64,000 nt of DNA, from positions 248,001 to 312,000 of the forward strand of contig JAXLYX010000005.1 in NCBI GenBank assembly GCA_046351215.1. Reading direction: 5' to 3'. Below the pieces are notes generated by a model that was given only the letters and a program-made list of their open reading frames with translations, ran no database searches and was not told where the DNA came from. Origin of the DNA: JAXLYX01 sp046351215 (GTDB lineage: Bacteria > Myxococcota_A > Polyangia > Polyangiales > Houyiibacteriaceae). Position numbers and translations under genes: made by a program. Within the stretch, counting starts at the first letter, position 1. The number at the start of each line of letters is the position of its first letter. Positions 52,189-62,235 of this stretch are shown here, piece after piece.

Positions 52189-53697
52189 TCAACGGAAGAG
52201 CGAGTCGGCGGACTCGACGACGACGTCCTCCGGGCGGAGCCCGAGCGGGTAACGCTCGATCGCGCGATCCGCTTCGCGGACGCTCTCGGGAACCTCGTGA
52301 TCGTAGGTCGGCGGCGACGGAGCGTCTCGGAGCAACGCCTCGCGGAACGCCGCTCCGTCCGGGACCACGAGGACGGCCCGGAGGCCCCTGCGATCGAGGT
52401 GCGCGCGGACGGCACGGTTCACGTCGTCCACCGTGAGCGTCGCGAGACCTTCACGCATCTGCTCGTCCCACGGGAGCGCGGCCCGGGCCGCTCGCTGATC
52501 GAGGCGATAGCCGAGCCGCGATTCGTCGACCTCGGTCGAGAGCGGCAGCGTGCGCAGGAGGAAGGCCCGGACGCGCTCGAAGTCCGCCTCGGCGATCCCT
52601 TCGTCGACGAGCCGATCGATCTCGCGGAGCACGAGGCGCAGCACGAAGTGGGCCGACTCCGGCTGCACGGGCCGGATCCACGCATCGAAGTGCGGATGCG
52701 AGAGGAGATGGCCCGGCCCCGGCCCGCGGAGCCCCGGGATGCTCGAATACGGCTCGGAGTAGACGTAGTCGCCGTAGTTCAGCCCACGGGCCTCCCGAAC
52801 TTCCTGCATCAGCCGACCGAGGAATTGCCCGTGGAGCCCGAGGTAGGCCGCGGCGACCGAGAGGGCGACGTAGTCGGGATGGGCCCGGGTCACTTCGTGG
52901 GGGATGGCGACGCGGATCGGCACCGCGGCGGTCTCCTCCGCCTCTACGAGCACGACCCGCCGCCTCTCGGAGGGCGGCGCCGGAGCGAGCCCGCGCACGG
53001 GCGCGCACGACGCCTCGGGCACCTCGGACAGAGCAGCGGAGACCCGCGCCGCGAAGCCCTCCGGGACATCGCCCGCGATCCCCACGCGCATGCGCGAGCG
53101 ACAGAACGCGCGCGCCCGATGCGCGATCAGATCGGCCCGCGTGATGCGCGCGAGCCCTCCGCGCGTGCCCATCGTCGGATGGGAGTACGGATGGTCGCCG
53201 AAGACGGAGGCGTAGAGCACTTCCTCCGCCAACGCCTCGTCCTCCGTGCCGAGGAGGCCGAGCTCGATGTCGCTCGTCTCGCGCTCGCGAAGACGCTCGA
53301 GGGTGGCCTGCGGGAACGCGGGCGCGACGAGGATCTCGCGCAGCACGGCGAGCAGGTCGTCCGCGTGATCGCGATGCACGCGCCCCACGAACGAGACGTA
53401 TTCCCGATCGACGGTGACCTCGAGCTCGGCGGCCATCGGCAGGAGCGCGCGACGCAGGGCGGCGGGTGGGAGGCGCTCGCTCCCCCCCTCGCGCATGGCC
53501 GTCGCCGTGAGCGAGGCGAGCCCCGCGAGAGACGCGGGATCGTCGCTCGAGCCCGAGTCGAAGACGACGTGGATCGCCACGATCGGCGAGCTCGACGCGA
53601 CGCGCACGAGCTCGGGCGCACCGCCGCTCGGAACGGGAGCCGGCGCGTGGGCGCAGCCGATCGCGAGGGCGACGAGCGCGACGAGGACCGCCCTCAT
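52189..53697 (-). CDS. M16 (insulinase) family peptidase, non-catalytic subunit-like
   Basis: 502 residues. Lipobox-like ALAIGC near residue 15 predicts a lipoprotein. Both M16 halves are recognisable (VVFDSGSSDDPASLAGLASLTAT; LMQEVREARGLNYGDYVYSEP), but the HxxEH zinc motif is missing at the position after the first strand, so it cannot cut on its own. The C-terminal half keeps the R/Y pair that orients substrates in heterodimers. It is translationally coupled (ATGA) to the HLFEH-containing partner upstream. Together they should form a heterodimeric cell-envelope protease (inference from processing-peptidase relatives). Confidence 0.85.
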   Translation of the reverse strand: MRAVLVALVALAIGCAHAPAPVPSGGAPELVRVASSSPIVAIHVVFDSGSSDDPASLAGLASLTATAMREGGSERLPPAALRRALLPMAAELEVTVDREYVSFVGRVHRDHADDLLAVLREILVAPAFPQATLERLRERETSDIELGLLGTEDEALAEEVLYASVFGDHPYSHPTMGTRGGLARITRADLIAHRARAFCRSRMRVGIAGDVPEGFAARVSAALSEVPEASCAPVRGLAPAPPSERRRVVLVEAEETAAVPIRVAIPHEVTRAHPDYVALSVAAAYLGLHGQFLGRLMQEVREARGLNYGDYVYSEPYSSIPGLRGPGPGHLLSHPHFDAWIRPVQPESAHFVLRLVLREIDRLVDEGIAEADFERVRAFLLRTLPLSTEVDESRLGYRLDQRAARAALPWDEQMREGLATLTVDDVNRAVRAHLDRRGLRAVLVVPDGAAFREALLRDAPSPPTYDHEVPESVREADRAIERYPLGLRPEDVVVESADSLFR

Positions 53698-55169
53698 GGC
53701 GACGCCTCGATCGAGTCGCACATCGAGGCCGAGGGCGCGTCCGGCTCGCCGACGGCGCCGCCCTCCTGCGCCCCGCCACGGAGCGTGACGACGAACCTCC
53801 GCGAGCGGACGAGGTAGCGCGCCGCCACGCGACGCACGTCCGCGACCGTCACCTCGTCCGTCGCGGCCACGAGCTCGGCGAACGCCCCCGGGCTCCCCGA
53901 CACCGCGAACGTGCGGGCGAGCTGCTCGGCCACGTCGTCGACCGTCCGTATCGAGGAGAGGCGCTCGTAGCGCACGGCCGAGCGTGCATCCGCGAAGAGC
54001 GCGTCGCGCTCGCCGCGGGCGACGGCCGCGAGCTCTTCGTCGATCGCGTCGATGACGCGGTTCGCCGAGGCCGGCGTGGAGAGCGTGGCCGCGACGACGA
54101 AGAGCGCCGGATCCCGGGTGAAGTCGCCGTCCCACGAGCCGAGGTCGAGCGCCACACGCTCCCGCTCGACGAGGCGCTCGTAGAGGGGAGAAGCCTCCGA
54201 GAAGGCGAGCGCGTGGACGACCTCGAGGGCCACGGTCTCGCGGAGGGCCGCGCGCCGCGCCTCGGGCGAGGCCTCCTCGGGGCCCGCGAACGAAGGCGTG
54301 CGGTACGCCACGAAGAGCGCGGGCTCCGACGGGCCCGGCCACGCGAGGTCGCGCCGAGCGCCCGCGGTCGGCTCGGGCTCCTCCGGGATCGCGGGGCGAT
54401 CGCGGTGCCCCGACCACGCACCGTAGTGACGCTCGACGAGCGCGAGCAGGGCCTCGCGGCGCACGTCGCCGACGACGACGAGCGTCGTGTCGTCGGGCGT
54501 GTAGTAGCGCCGGAAGAAGGCGCGAGCGTAGTCGACGTGGCTCGCCATGGCGCAGACGTCGGCGAGATGACCGAGCGTCGTGTGCCCGTAGGGGTGCCGG
54601 CGGAACGCGAGCGCCGAGAGCGTCTGCCACATCGTCTCGGTGGGATCCGCCGCCGTCGTCGCGTACTCGCCGAGCACCGCCCCGACCTCGGCGCGATATC
54701 CCTCGTCGTCGAAGGCGAGGTGCTGGAAGCGCTCCGCCTCGACGGCGACGAGGTCCGGGAGGACCGAGCTCGGCACGGTGATCGTGTAGAGGGTGTAGTC
54801 GTTCGTGGTGTACGCGTTGTGGTCGGCGCCGAAGCCCTGCATCGTGCGCTCGTACTCCGGGCCCGGACGGCTCTCCGTCCCCCGGAACATCATGTGCTCG
54901 AAGAGGTGGGCGTAGCCGGAGCGGCCGGGCTCGACCTCGTCGCGCGAGCCGACGCGGACCAGCGTGAAGTAGGCGACGACGCCGACGTCGCCCGTGTCGA
55001 CGGTGACGAGCGTGAGACCGTTCGGGAGTCGATCGACGACGGGAGCCGCCGGGAAGACCGAGCGGGGCAGCACGTCCTCGGCACGCGCCTCGCACGACGG
55101 CACGAGGAACTGGAAGATCAGGACGGCGACGACGAGCACCGCGACGTACGCGAGGACGACGAGGCCCAT
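53694..55169 (-). CDS. M16 (insulinase) family zinc metalloprotease, catalytic
   Basis: 491 residues. An N-terminal TM anchor (about 4-23) precedes the M16 A-domain with the inverted zinc motif H88-L-F-E91-H92 and a distal glutamate in VGAVLGEYATT (about 168). The C-terminal half has the R/Y substrate clamp region. It degrades short peptides outside the cytoplasm. The ATG at 55167-55169 is chosen because AAGGGACGG precedes it; a start at 55238 would add 23 residues and overlap gpmI. The stop overlaps the start of the non-catalytic partner gene. Confidence 0.85.
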   Translation of the reverse strand: MGLVVLAYVAVLVVAVLIFQFLVPSCEARAEDVLPRSVFPAAPVVDRLPNGLTLVTVDTGDVGVVAYFTLVRVGSRDEVEPGRSGYAHLFEHMMFRGTESRPGPEYERTMQGFGADHNAYTTNDYTLYTITVPSSVLPDLVAVEAERFQHLAFDDEGYRAEVGAVLGEYATTAADPTETMWQTLSALAFRRHPYGHTTLGHLADVCAMASHVDYARAFFRRYYTPDDTTLVVVGDVRREALLALVERHYGAWSGHRDRPAIPEEPEPTAGARRDLAWPGPSEPALFVAYRTPSFAGPEEASPEARRAALRETVALEVVHALAFSEASPLYERLVERERVALDLGSWDGDFTRDPALFVVAATLSTPASANRVIDAIDEELAAVARGERDALFADARSAVRYERLSSIRTVDDVAEQLARTFAVSGSPGAFAELVAATDEVTVADVRRVAARYLVRSRRFVVTLRGGAQEGGAVGEPDAPSASMCDSIEASP

Positions 55170-55215
55170 CCGTCCCTTCGGTCGCACCGCGCCGTAGGGA
55201 CAGCTCGTTCCGCAC

Positions 55216-56868
<1,653 letters not shown>

Positions 56869-56882
56869 GGGGGCGAGAATTA

Positions 56883-56919
56883 GCAGCCGCGGGCCGGGTG
56901 TCGATCCGGGTGCGGCTGC
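56883..56919 (-). terminator. Terminator-like hairpin after the CrtI-like gene
   Basis: GCAGCCGC / GCGGCTGC (8 bp) with an inner CCGG/CCGG pair, 8 nt downstream of the oxidoreductase stop and just before gpmI. It is followed on the minus strand by TAATTCT, a short U-rich tract. Confidence 0.5.
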
Positions 56920-56926
56920 CCGGGTC

Positions 56927-58591
56927 TCAGCCCTTCGGGAGGGTCTTCCCGAGATCCTTCGCGATGCGCTTCGCCGCCTCGCGGCCGCTCATCATCGCGC
57001 CGACGATGCCGTGGCCGGCGCGCGTCGACGCCCCGGAGAGATAGAGGCCGGGGATCGGCCCGCGGTAGCCCGGACGGTTCCTCAGGAACTGCTCCGGCGT
57101 CGCCGCGATCCCGTAGCCCGTCCCGGCCGTGGCGCGCGTGTAGCGGGTGTGGCTCGCCGGGGTCGAGGACTCGCGGAAGACGATGTCCGCCGCCGTGCCC
57201 GGGAAGAGCCGGTCGAGGCGCGCGATCATGTCGTCCTCGAGACGCTGCTTCACCTGGTGGTAGCGCTCGTCGTGCTTGTACTTCCAACGCTCGGCGTCGG
57301 ACTCCGACACGCCCCAATGGCCGACGCCCGAGGGCACGACGGTCATCACCTCGAGGCTCTGCACACCCGGAGGCGCGTGATGCGCCGCGTTCTCCGGATC
57401 CTTCAGCGACGCGCTCGTGATGTAGCAGCCGTGGGGGACGATCGGCTGGCCGGGCTTCGGGTCGGCGTAGAAGCCCTCCATGTCGTACGAGTCGAACTGC
57501 CAGTAGTTCGAGGCGCGCATGCCGCGCTGCCGGAGGTCTCCCTTCACGCCGAGGAAGGTGAGGAAGATGGCCGCGGCCATCTCGAAGCCCTTCGTCTTCT
57601 CCACCCAGCCCGACGGCAGGTGCTCCGGGCCGACGAGCTCGAGCAGGGTCCGCTTGAGGTCCGCGTTCGAGAGCACGAGGTCCGCGCGGAGCTCGCGCGC
57701 GGGGAACGCGCGCCGACCGGCGACGCGCACGCCGACGGCGCGCCCGTTCTCGATCAGGATCCGCTCGACCGGAGAGCGCAGGTGCACGCTGCCGCCGTTC
57801 GCCTCGATCACCTCGACCAGACGGTCCGCGATGACCTGACCGCCGCCCTTCGTGTAGTAGGCGCCCTTGAAGTAGTGGGCCGAGAGCCCGAGGTGGAGGA
57901 AGGCGCTGACCTTGCTCGGCGGCAGGCCGTAGTCTCCGCTCTGGCCGAGGAGGATCGCGCGCAGGCGCGGCTCCTTCGTGCAGTCGTCGAGGAACTCGCC
58001 GATCGTCCGCGACTGGTTGCGCGCGAGGCCGTAGAGGTCGAACGCGAGCGAAGCGGCGTCCCCGAGGCGGACCTTCCCCCCGTCCATCTTCTCGCCGGCC
58101 TTCTGTACGGCGCGGAGCAGCTTCAGGTAGCGATCGATGCCCCGCTTCTCGCTCGGGAAGAGCCCGACGAGGCGCTCCCGGTAGAGGTCGAGGTCGACGG
58201 GGATCCGGAACTCGAGGTCGGGGAAGACGAGCGTGTCGAAGCCCTCGGGATCGAGCCGGCTGAACTCGACCCGCGTGCCCACGTCGCGCAGGATGCTCGG
58301 GATCGCTCCGTTCTCCTCGCAATCGCCGATGTAGTGGAGACCGACGTCGAAGTGGTAGCGGCCGAGGTCGGTCTTGCGCGTGAAGACCGTCGCGCAGCCG
58401 CCGGCGACGTAGTGGGCCTCGAGCACCGCGACCCGCAGGCCGGAGCGCGCGAGGTAGGCGGCGGCGACGAGACCGCCGAGACCGCTGCCGACGATGGCGA
58501 CGTCGACGCGCTCCGGTAGGGGCGCGCGTGCGCGGCGCACGTTCTCGCTCGAGCTCGAACCTTCGTCCTCGTCTTCCGTGGCGAACGACAT
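56927..58591 (-). CDS. CrtI/retinol-saturase-like FAD-dependent oxidoreductase
   Basis: 554 residues. An N-terminal Rossmann motif VAIVGSGLGGLVAAAYLARSG (about 30-50) and GGCATVFTRKT fit the phytoene-desaturase/all-trans-retinol 13,14-reductase family; the C-terminal FAD motif is GLYLSGASTRAGHGIVGAMMSG. Substrate is unknown: carotenoid, retinoid or long-chain lipid. The first 28 residues are acidic and disordered. GGAGG precedes the ATG at 58591. A dyad 36 nt upstream may be an operator. It lies downstream of the fatty-acid desaturase, after that gene's terminator. Confidence 0.85.
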   Translation of the reverse strand: MSFATEDEDEGSSSSENVRRARAPLPERVDVAIVGSGLGGLVAAAYLARSGLRVAVLEAHYVAGGCATVFTRKTDLGRYHFDVGLHYIGDCEENGAIPSILRDVGTRVEFSRLDPEGFDTLVFPDLEFRIPVDLDLYRERLVGLFPSEKRGIDRYLKLLRAVQKAGEKMDGGKVRLGDAASLAFDLYGLARNQSRTIGEFLDDCTKEPRLRAILLGQSGDYGLPPSKVSAFLHLGLSAHYFKGAYYTKGGGQVIADRLVEVIEANGGSVHLRSPVERILIENGRAVGVRVAGRRAFPARELRADLVLSNADLKRTLLELVGPEHLPSGWVEKTKGFEMAAAIFLTFLGVKGDLRQRGMRASNYWQFDSYDMEGFYADPKPGQPIVPHGCYITSASLKDPENAAHHAPPGVQSLEVMTVVPSGVGHWGVSESDAERWKYKHDERYHQVKQRLEDDMIARLDRLFPGTAADIVFRESSTPASHTRYTRATAGTGYGIAATPEQFLRNRPGYRGPIPGLYLSGASTRAGHGIVGAMMSGREAAKRIAKDLGKTLPKG

Positions 58592-58626
58592 GGGGCCTCC
58601 GTGGGTCCCCTTCGTTCTAGGCGCTC

Positions 58627-58645
58627 ATGTTTGCAATGTCAACAT
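58627..58645. promoter_or_regulatory. Interrupted palindrome ATGTT-N9-AACAT upstream of the CrtI-like gene
   Basis: Symmetric 19-nt site with a TTGCAA core-like centre, 36 nt before the oxidoreductase ATG and only 9 nt from the desaturase terminator. The size fits a TetR/MarR-type operator. AT-rich against the background. Confidence 0.45.
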
Positions 58646-58654
58646 CGAGGACCG

Positions 58655-58685
58655 AAAAAAGGCGGGTCGGCCCTCGCCGCCCGCC
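58655..58685 (-). terminator. Intrinsic terminator of the desaturase gene
   Basis: On the minus strand: GGCGGG-CGGC-GAGG-GCCG-A-CCCGCC followed by TTTTTT. A 10-bp stem with one bulged A and a tetraloop plus a six-U tract, 9 nt after the stop: the clearest intrinsic terminator in the window. Confidence 0.85.
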
Positions 58686-58694
58686 CGAGCCCCT

Positions 58695-59735
58695 TCAGGA
58701 GGGGTAGCCGACCATCCGCTGCTGGGCCGGATCCCAGAGCTTCTGCTGGAAGCAGGCGACGATGTCCTTCGGCGCGAGGCTGGTGCGACCGACCGGATTC
58801 CGCAGCTCCGGCACCTCCTGCATGGCCTCGGGGAGGCGATAGAAGGGGATCTGCGGGTTCAGGTGGTGCACGTGGTGGTAGCCGATGTTGCCCGTGAGCC
58901 AGTGCATCACCGGTCCGAAATCCATGAAGCTCGACGACTCGAGCGCCGCGCGGCTGTACTCCCAGGTCTCGCGGGGCTGGATGTGTGCCTCGGGGAAGTT
59001 GTGCTGGGCGTAGAAGAGGTACGCGCCCGCCATGGTCGCGACGAAGAGAGGCAGGAAGAACGCGAAGAGGAAGGTGGCGAAGCCGGCGTAGTGGAGGATC
59101 GCGACGCTCGCCCCGAGGTTCACGATCACCGCGAGCAGCGAGTCCCAATTCTTCCGCTGGTTGCGGAGGAACGAGGAGACGCACATCCCGTACATGAACA
59201 CGGTGAAGTAGGCGAAGAAGATCGTCAGCGGATGGCGGTAGACCTTGTAGACCAGCCGCTCCTTCGGGCTCATCTGCTGCCAGATGTCGGTCGTGACCAA
59301 GAGGTACGAGCCGACGTGCGAGCCGACGATCTTCGCCGTGTGCGCGTGATGGTAGTTGTGCGTCTGCTTCCAGACGTTCGGGGGCGTCATCACGTACACG
59401 CCGAACGCGTAGAAGACCGCCTTCGCGAACGCGCTGTCGCGCAGGATCGCGTTGTGCATGTAGTCGTGATACAGGATGAAGCAGCGCACGACGACGAAGC
59501 CGAGAAGGATCGAGACCGGCAGCCGGACCCACCACACGTCCGAGACGATCGTGACGGCGAGCAGGGCGCCGAAGATCCCGAAGGTCTCGAAGAAGTGGAA
59601 CCAGCTCTTCGCGCGGTCTTCTCGGGCGAAGTCGCGTGTGGCGGAGACGAGCTCGCGCCCCGTTCGCATTCCCGGTGTCACGCCGTCCTGATTCGTGGCC
59701 GCAGCCGCCTCGGTCGCCGTCGTGTCGATCGTCAT
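58695..59735 (-). CDS. Membrane fatty-acid desaturase
   Basis: 346 residues. The three histidine boxes of membrane di-iron desaturases are present: H90-DYMH94, H126-NYHH130 and GYHHVHHL near 275. Four TM helices lie around them. It inserts a double bond into acyl chains (acyl-lipid or acyl-CoA type) using O2 and electrons from ferredoxin or cytochrome b5. The ATG at 59733-59735 with GGGAAACGG is chosen; a longer reading starts 41 codons earlier. It has its own terminator. Two palindromes lie 138-184 nt upstream and may be operators. Confidence 0.9.
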   Translation of the reverse strand: MTIDTTATEAAAATNQDGVTPGMRTGRELVSATRDFAREDRAKSWFHFFETFGIFGALLAVTIVSDVWWVRLPVSILLGFVVVRCFILYHDYMHNAILRDSAFAKAVFYAFGVYVMTPPNVWKQTHNYHHAHTAKIVGSHVGSYLLVTTDIWQQMSPKERLVYKVYRHPLTIFFAYFTVFMYGMCVSSFLRNQRKNWDSLLAVIVNLGASVAILHYAGFATFLFAFFLPLFVATMAGAYLFYAQHNFPEAHIQPRETWEYSRAALESSSFMDFGPVMHWLTGNIGYHHVHHLNPQIPFYRLPEAMQEVPELRNPVGRTSLAPKDIVACFQQKLWDPAQQRMVGYPS

Positions 59736-59872
59736 CCGTTTCCCGATTCCGCTCGAGCCAGGCAGCACTGCTCGCTGGTTCGCGCCCGGGCCGAGCATGC
59801 CGGCCCTTACTGCCCGATTTCGCCCAGGTGTTTCGCACGCCTCCCCTAGGGCCATCAAGGCGAAGGCATGCG

Positions 59873-59919
59873 AACCGTCGGTTTCCCAAGGCGAAACGGC
59901 GACTTCTGACCGGCCGGTC
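59873..59919. promoter_or_regulatory. Two palindromes upstream of the desaturase gene
   Basis: AACCG-T-CGGTT (59873-59883) and GACCGGCCGGTC (59908-59919, a perfect 12-bp palindrome), in the 204-nt gap between the desaturase start and the next gene's stop. The spacing and form are like TetR-family operators. No regulator gene is adjacent. Confidence 0.4.
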
Positions 59920-59939
59920 GGCCGGAAATCGCAGCCGGT

Positions 59940-61601
59940 CTACCGCGCTGGGACGACCAGGGTCCCCGCCGCCACGTTCTCGGCGACGAACGAGAGCACC
60001 GCGTTCGGCACGGGATTCCCGGCCCCTTCGCGCGCGGACGCGGGGTCGATGTGGGCCATCGCGCTCACGTCGAGCGTGCGGAAGCCGGGGACGCTCGCAC
60101 CGGGCGCGCCGCGCCCCTGCCCCGCGAGGGGTCGGCCCGTACCGACCTGGGGGGCGATCCGCGTCCGCACGGAGTCGCACCGGGCCACGTCGCCGACGAG
60201 CGCGGCGACGACGCAGAGCACCGGGGCGTCGTCGCTCGGGCCGTCGAAGGTCCGGAGGCCGTAGCCGGCCTGCCAGCCCGACTCGGAGATCGCGCCGCCG
60301 CCGACGGCGGCGAGGTCGAGCGAGAGCCGCGTCGGGAAGTACCACTCGGCGAGGTTCGTGCGGCCCGAGGTGATCGAGACCGCGAGGTCGGCGACCGACG
60401 AGACCTCCGGAGGCGCCGCGTCGGGGCCGTCGACCCAGGTGTAGGTCGCCGAGGGATCGGAGGGCCGCTCGAGCGAGCCGCCGCCGAAGGCGTTCGCGTA
60501 CGTCTCGACCGGGCCGCCGGCGAGGTGACCGATCGACGCCCGCGCGAAGGCGAGCGGCTGGTACTGCGAGTCGAACGCCCATCCGAGCGCGGCCTCGTTC
60601 GTGAGCTTCGGGATGTCGATGCCTCCCGACAGGATCGCGAGCTGCATGTCGCGCTCCGGATCGACGGCGATCCCGTCCGGATCGAAGAGCGCACGGAGCG
60701 CCGTGATCTCCGCGTTCGTCTGCGCGGCGACTCCGAGCAGCGGCAGCTCGCTGAAGGGATTCGTCGAGCGGATCGCCGTGAGGCCGGGCATGGGGAAGCC
60801 GCCCGCGACCGAGCCGCCGAGGTACGAGGCTTCGTCGGTCGGTGCGTCCGCCAGGATGCCGTCGACGAGGATCAGGCCCGCGAGCTCGTCGAAGCCGCGC
60901 TTCCCGTCCGACTCGAAACGATGGGCCGCATAGGCCTCGGCGAAGAAGCCGCCGAGCGAGTGGCCGAGCAGGAAGACGTGGCCCCGCCTCTCGGCCTCGG
61001 GCACGAGCGCGACGACGCGGCGGACGTCCTCCACGTGCGTGACGAGCCCCCACTCGCTCTCGAAGAGCAGGTCCCGCTGCTCGAGGTAGCCCGGGAATTC
61101 CTGGCCGCCGACCTTCGCGAGCTGGTGGTAGTACGCGTAGGCGATCTCGGGCTCGCCGCGCGCCTCGGCGGTGTCCATGCCGCGGAGATCCTCGAGGAGG
61201 TTCGAGCGCCGATCGATCGCCCAGACCTCGATCGGCGTCCCTTCGGCCGCGCTCTTCCGCACGAGGATCCGCGCGAGCTGGTCGAAGGTGCCGGCGCCCG
61301 CGAGGAAGCCCGGCATGGCGAGGACGATCGCGGACACGGGGACCGGGGTCCGCGCGTCGACGCGGTAACGGACGACCTGGGTCGCGTTCAGTCGCGAGGG
61401 CGTCGCGGCGTTCGTCGTCGCATCGGGGTTCGCGCTCGGGACGTAGCCGGGGACCTCGAAGATCTCGCGTCGTACGCCCGTCTCGGGCACGGTCGCCGCG
61501 GGTACGGTCGCCGCGTAGTAGTCGCCCGGCCGATCGGTGGGCGAGTCGTCGCAGGCCGAGGCGAGGATCGAGAGGGCGAGGACGGAGACGAGAGAGCGCA
61601 T
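59940..61601 (-). CDS. Exported alpha/beta-hydrolase lipoprotein
   Basis: 553 residues. Lipobox SILASAC (about 11-17). The alpha/beta core has nucleophile elbow GHSLGG (FLLGHSLGGFFAEAYA, about 213-220), with large inserts between strands and a C-terminal cap. The final MAHID could supply the catalytic histidine. The early motif VLAMPGFLAGAGTFD is the oxyanion region. It is a surface lipase/esterase by inference. GGAGGTTGC precedes the ATG at 61599-61601. It sits upstream of the desaturase on the same strand. Confidence 0.82.
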   Translation of the reverse strand: MRSLVSVLALSILASACDDSPTDRPGDYYAATVPAATVPETGVRREIFEVPGYVPSANPDATTNAATPSRLNATQVVRYRVDARTPVPVSAIVLAMPGFLAGAGTFDQLARILVRKSAAEGTPIEVWAIDRRSNLLEDLRGMDTAEARGEPEIAYAYYHQLAKVGGQEFPGYLEQRDLLFESEWGLVTHVEDVRRVVALVPEAERRGHVFLLGHSLGGFFAEAYAAHRFESDGKRGFDELAGLILVDGILADAPTDEASYLGGSVAGGFPMPGLTAIRSTNPFSELPLLGVAAQTNAEITALRALFDPDGIAVDPERDMQLAILSGGIDIPKLTNEAALGWAFDSQYQPLAFARASIGHLAGGPVETYANAFGGGSLERPSDPSATYTWVDGPDAAPPEVSSVADLAVSITSGRTNLAEWYFPTRLSLDLAAVGGGAISESGWQAGYGLRTFDGPSDDAPVLCVVAALVGDVARCDSVRTRIAPQVGTGRPLAGQGRGAPGASVPGFRTLDVSAMAHIDPASAREGAGNPVPNAVLSFVAENVAAGTLVVPAR

Positions 61602-61653
61602 GCAACCTCCGCCGGCCATCCTACGGCCGAGGTCCGTCCACCGGAACCGCCCC

Positions 61654-62106
61654 TCAGAACCCGCCGCGCACGAGGAGGAAGAAATCCATCGGCCCCGAGC
61701 CCAGGTAGACCTGCGGCATCCCGACCCGAACGCGACGATGGGGCAAGGCCGCGACGACCCGGCGGTCGAGGCGATCGAGCAGGACGCGGAGCTCGCCGGG
61801 CACCTCGAGCGCCACGGGAGGTGGCGCGCTCGCCCGGACCTCGCTCTCGGCGTCGACCGACGTCGGCTCGAGCCGGAGCTGCTCTTCGTCCTCGAGGAGC
61901 CGGACGCGCTCCGCTCCACCGAGCTCCGCCTCGAGGACCGGCGCAGGCAGGCGCAGCGGCATCGCGGACTCGGGAGGCGTGTCCAGGACGAGCTCGACGA
62001 GCGCATCCGACGTCGGCATGGCGGCCCTCGGCAGCGCAGGCTGTGCCCGCGCCGTGGGTCCCATGGCGAAGAGGAGGCACGCCAGGATGCAGCCCGCGAT
62101 CAACAC
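61654..62106 (-). CDS. Small exported protein, unknown
   Basis: 150 residues. A signal peptide (about 1-22, cleavage after ARA) is followed by an L/E/V-rich region with predicted amphipathic beta strands (VELVLDTPPESAM, ALEVPGELRVLLDRLDRR) and a C-terminal aromatic GSGPMDFFLLVRGGF that could be a short membrane-binding or outer-membrane end. It starts at GTG 62106 with TTAGGT upstream. No family is recognised. Confidence 0.6.
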   Translation of the reverse strand: MLIAGCILACLLFAMGPTARAQPALPRAAMPTSDALVELVLDTPPESAMPLRLPAPVLEAELGGAERVRLLEDEEQLRLEPTSVDAESEVRASAPPPVALEVPGELRVLLDRLDRRVVAALPHRRVRVGMPQVYLGSGPMDFFLLVRGGF

Positions 62107-62235
62107 GAGCGAAACCTAATCACCGCCTGCCGGGTCGTCGACTTCTGCGCGGGAATGGGACAGCAGGGCCGCTAGCCGCCTCTCGGTCGAGCCGAGCGCC
62201 GGTGAGCCGCCCCACATCCCGCGACGGATCGTGGA

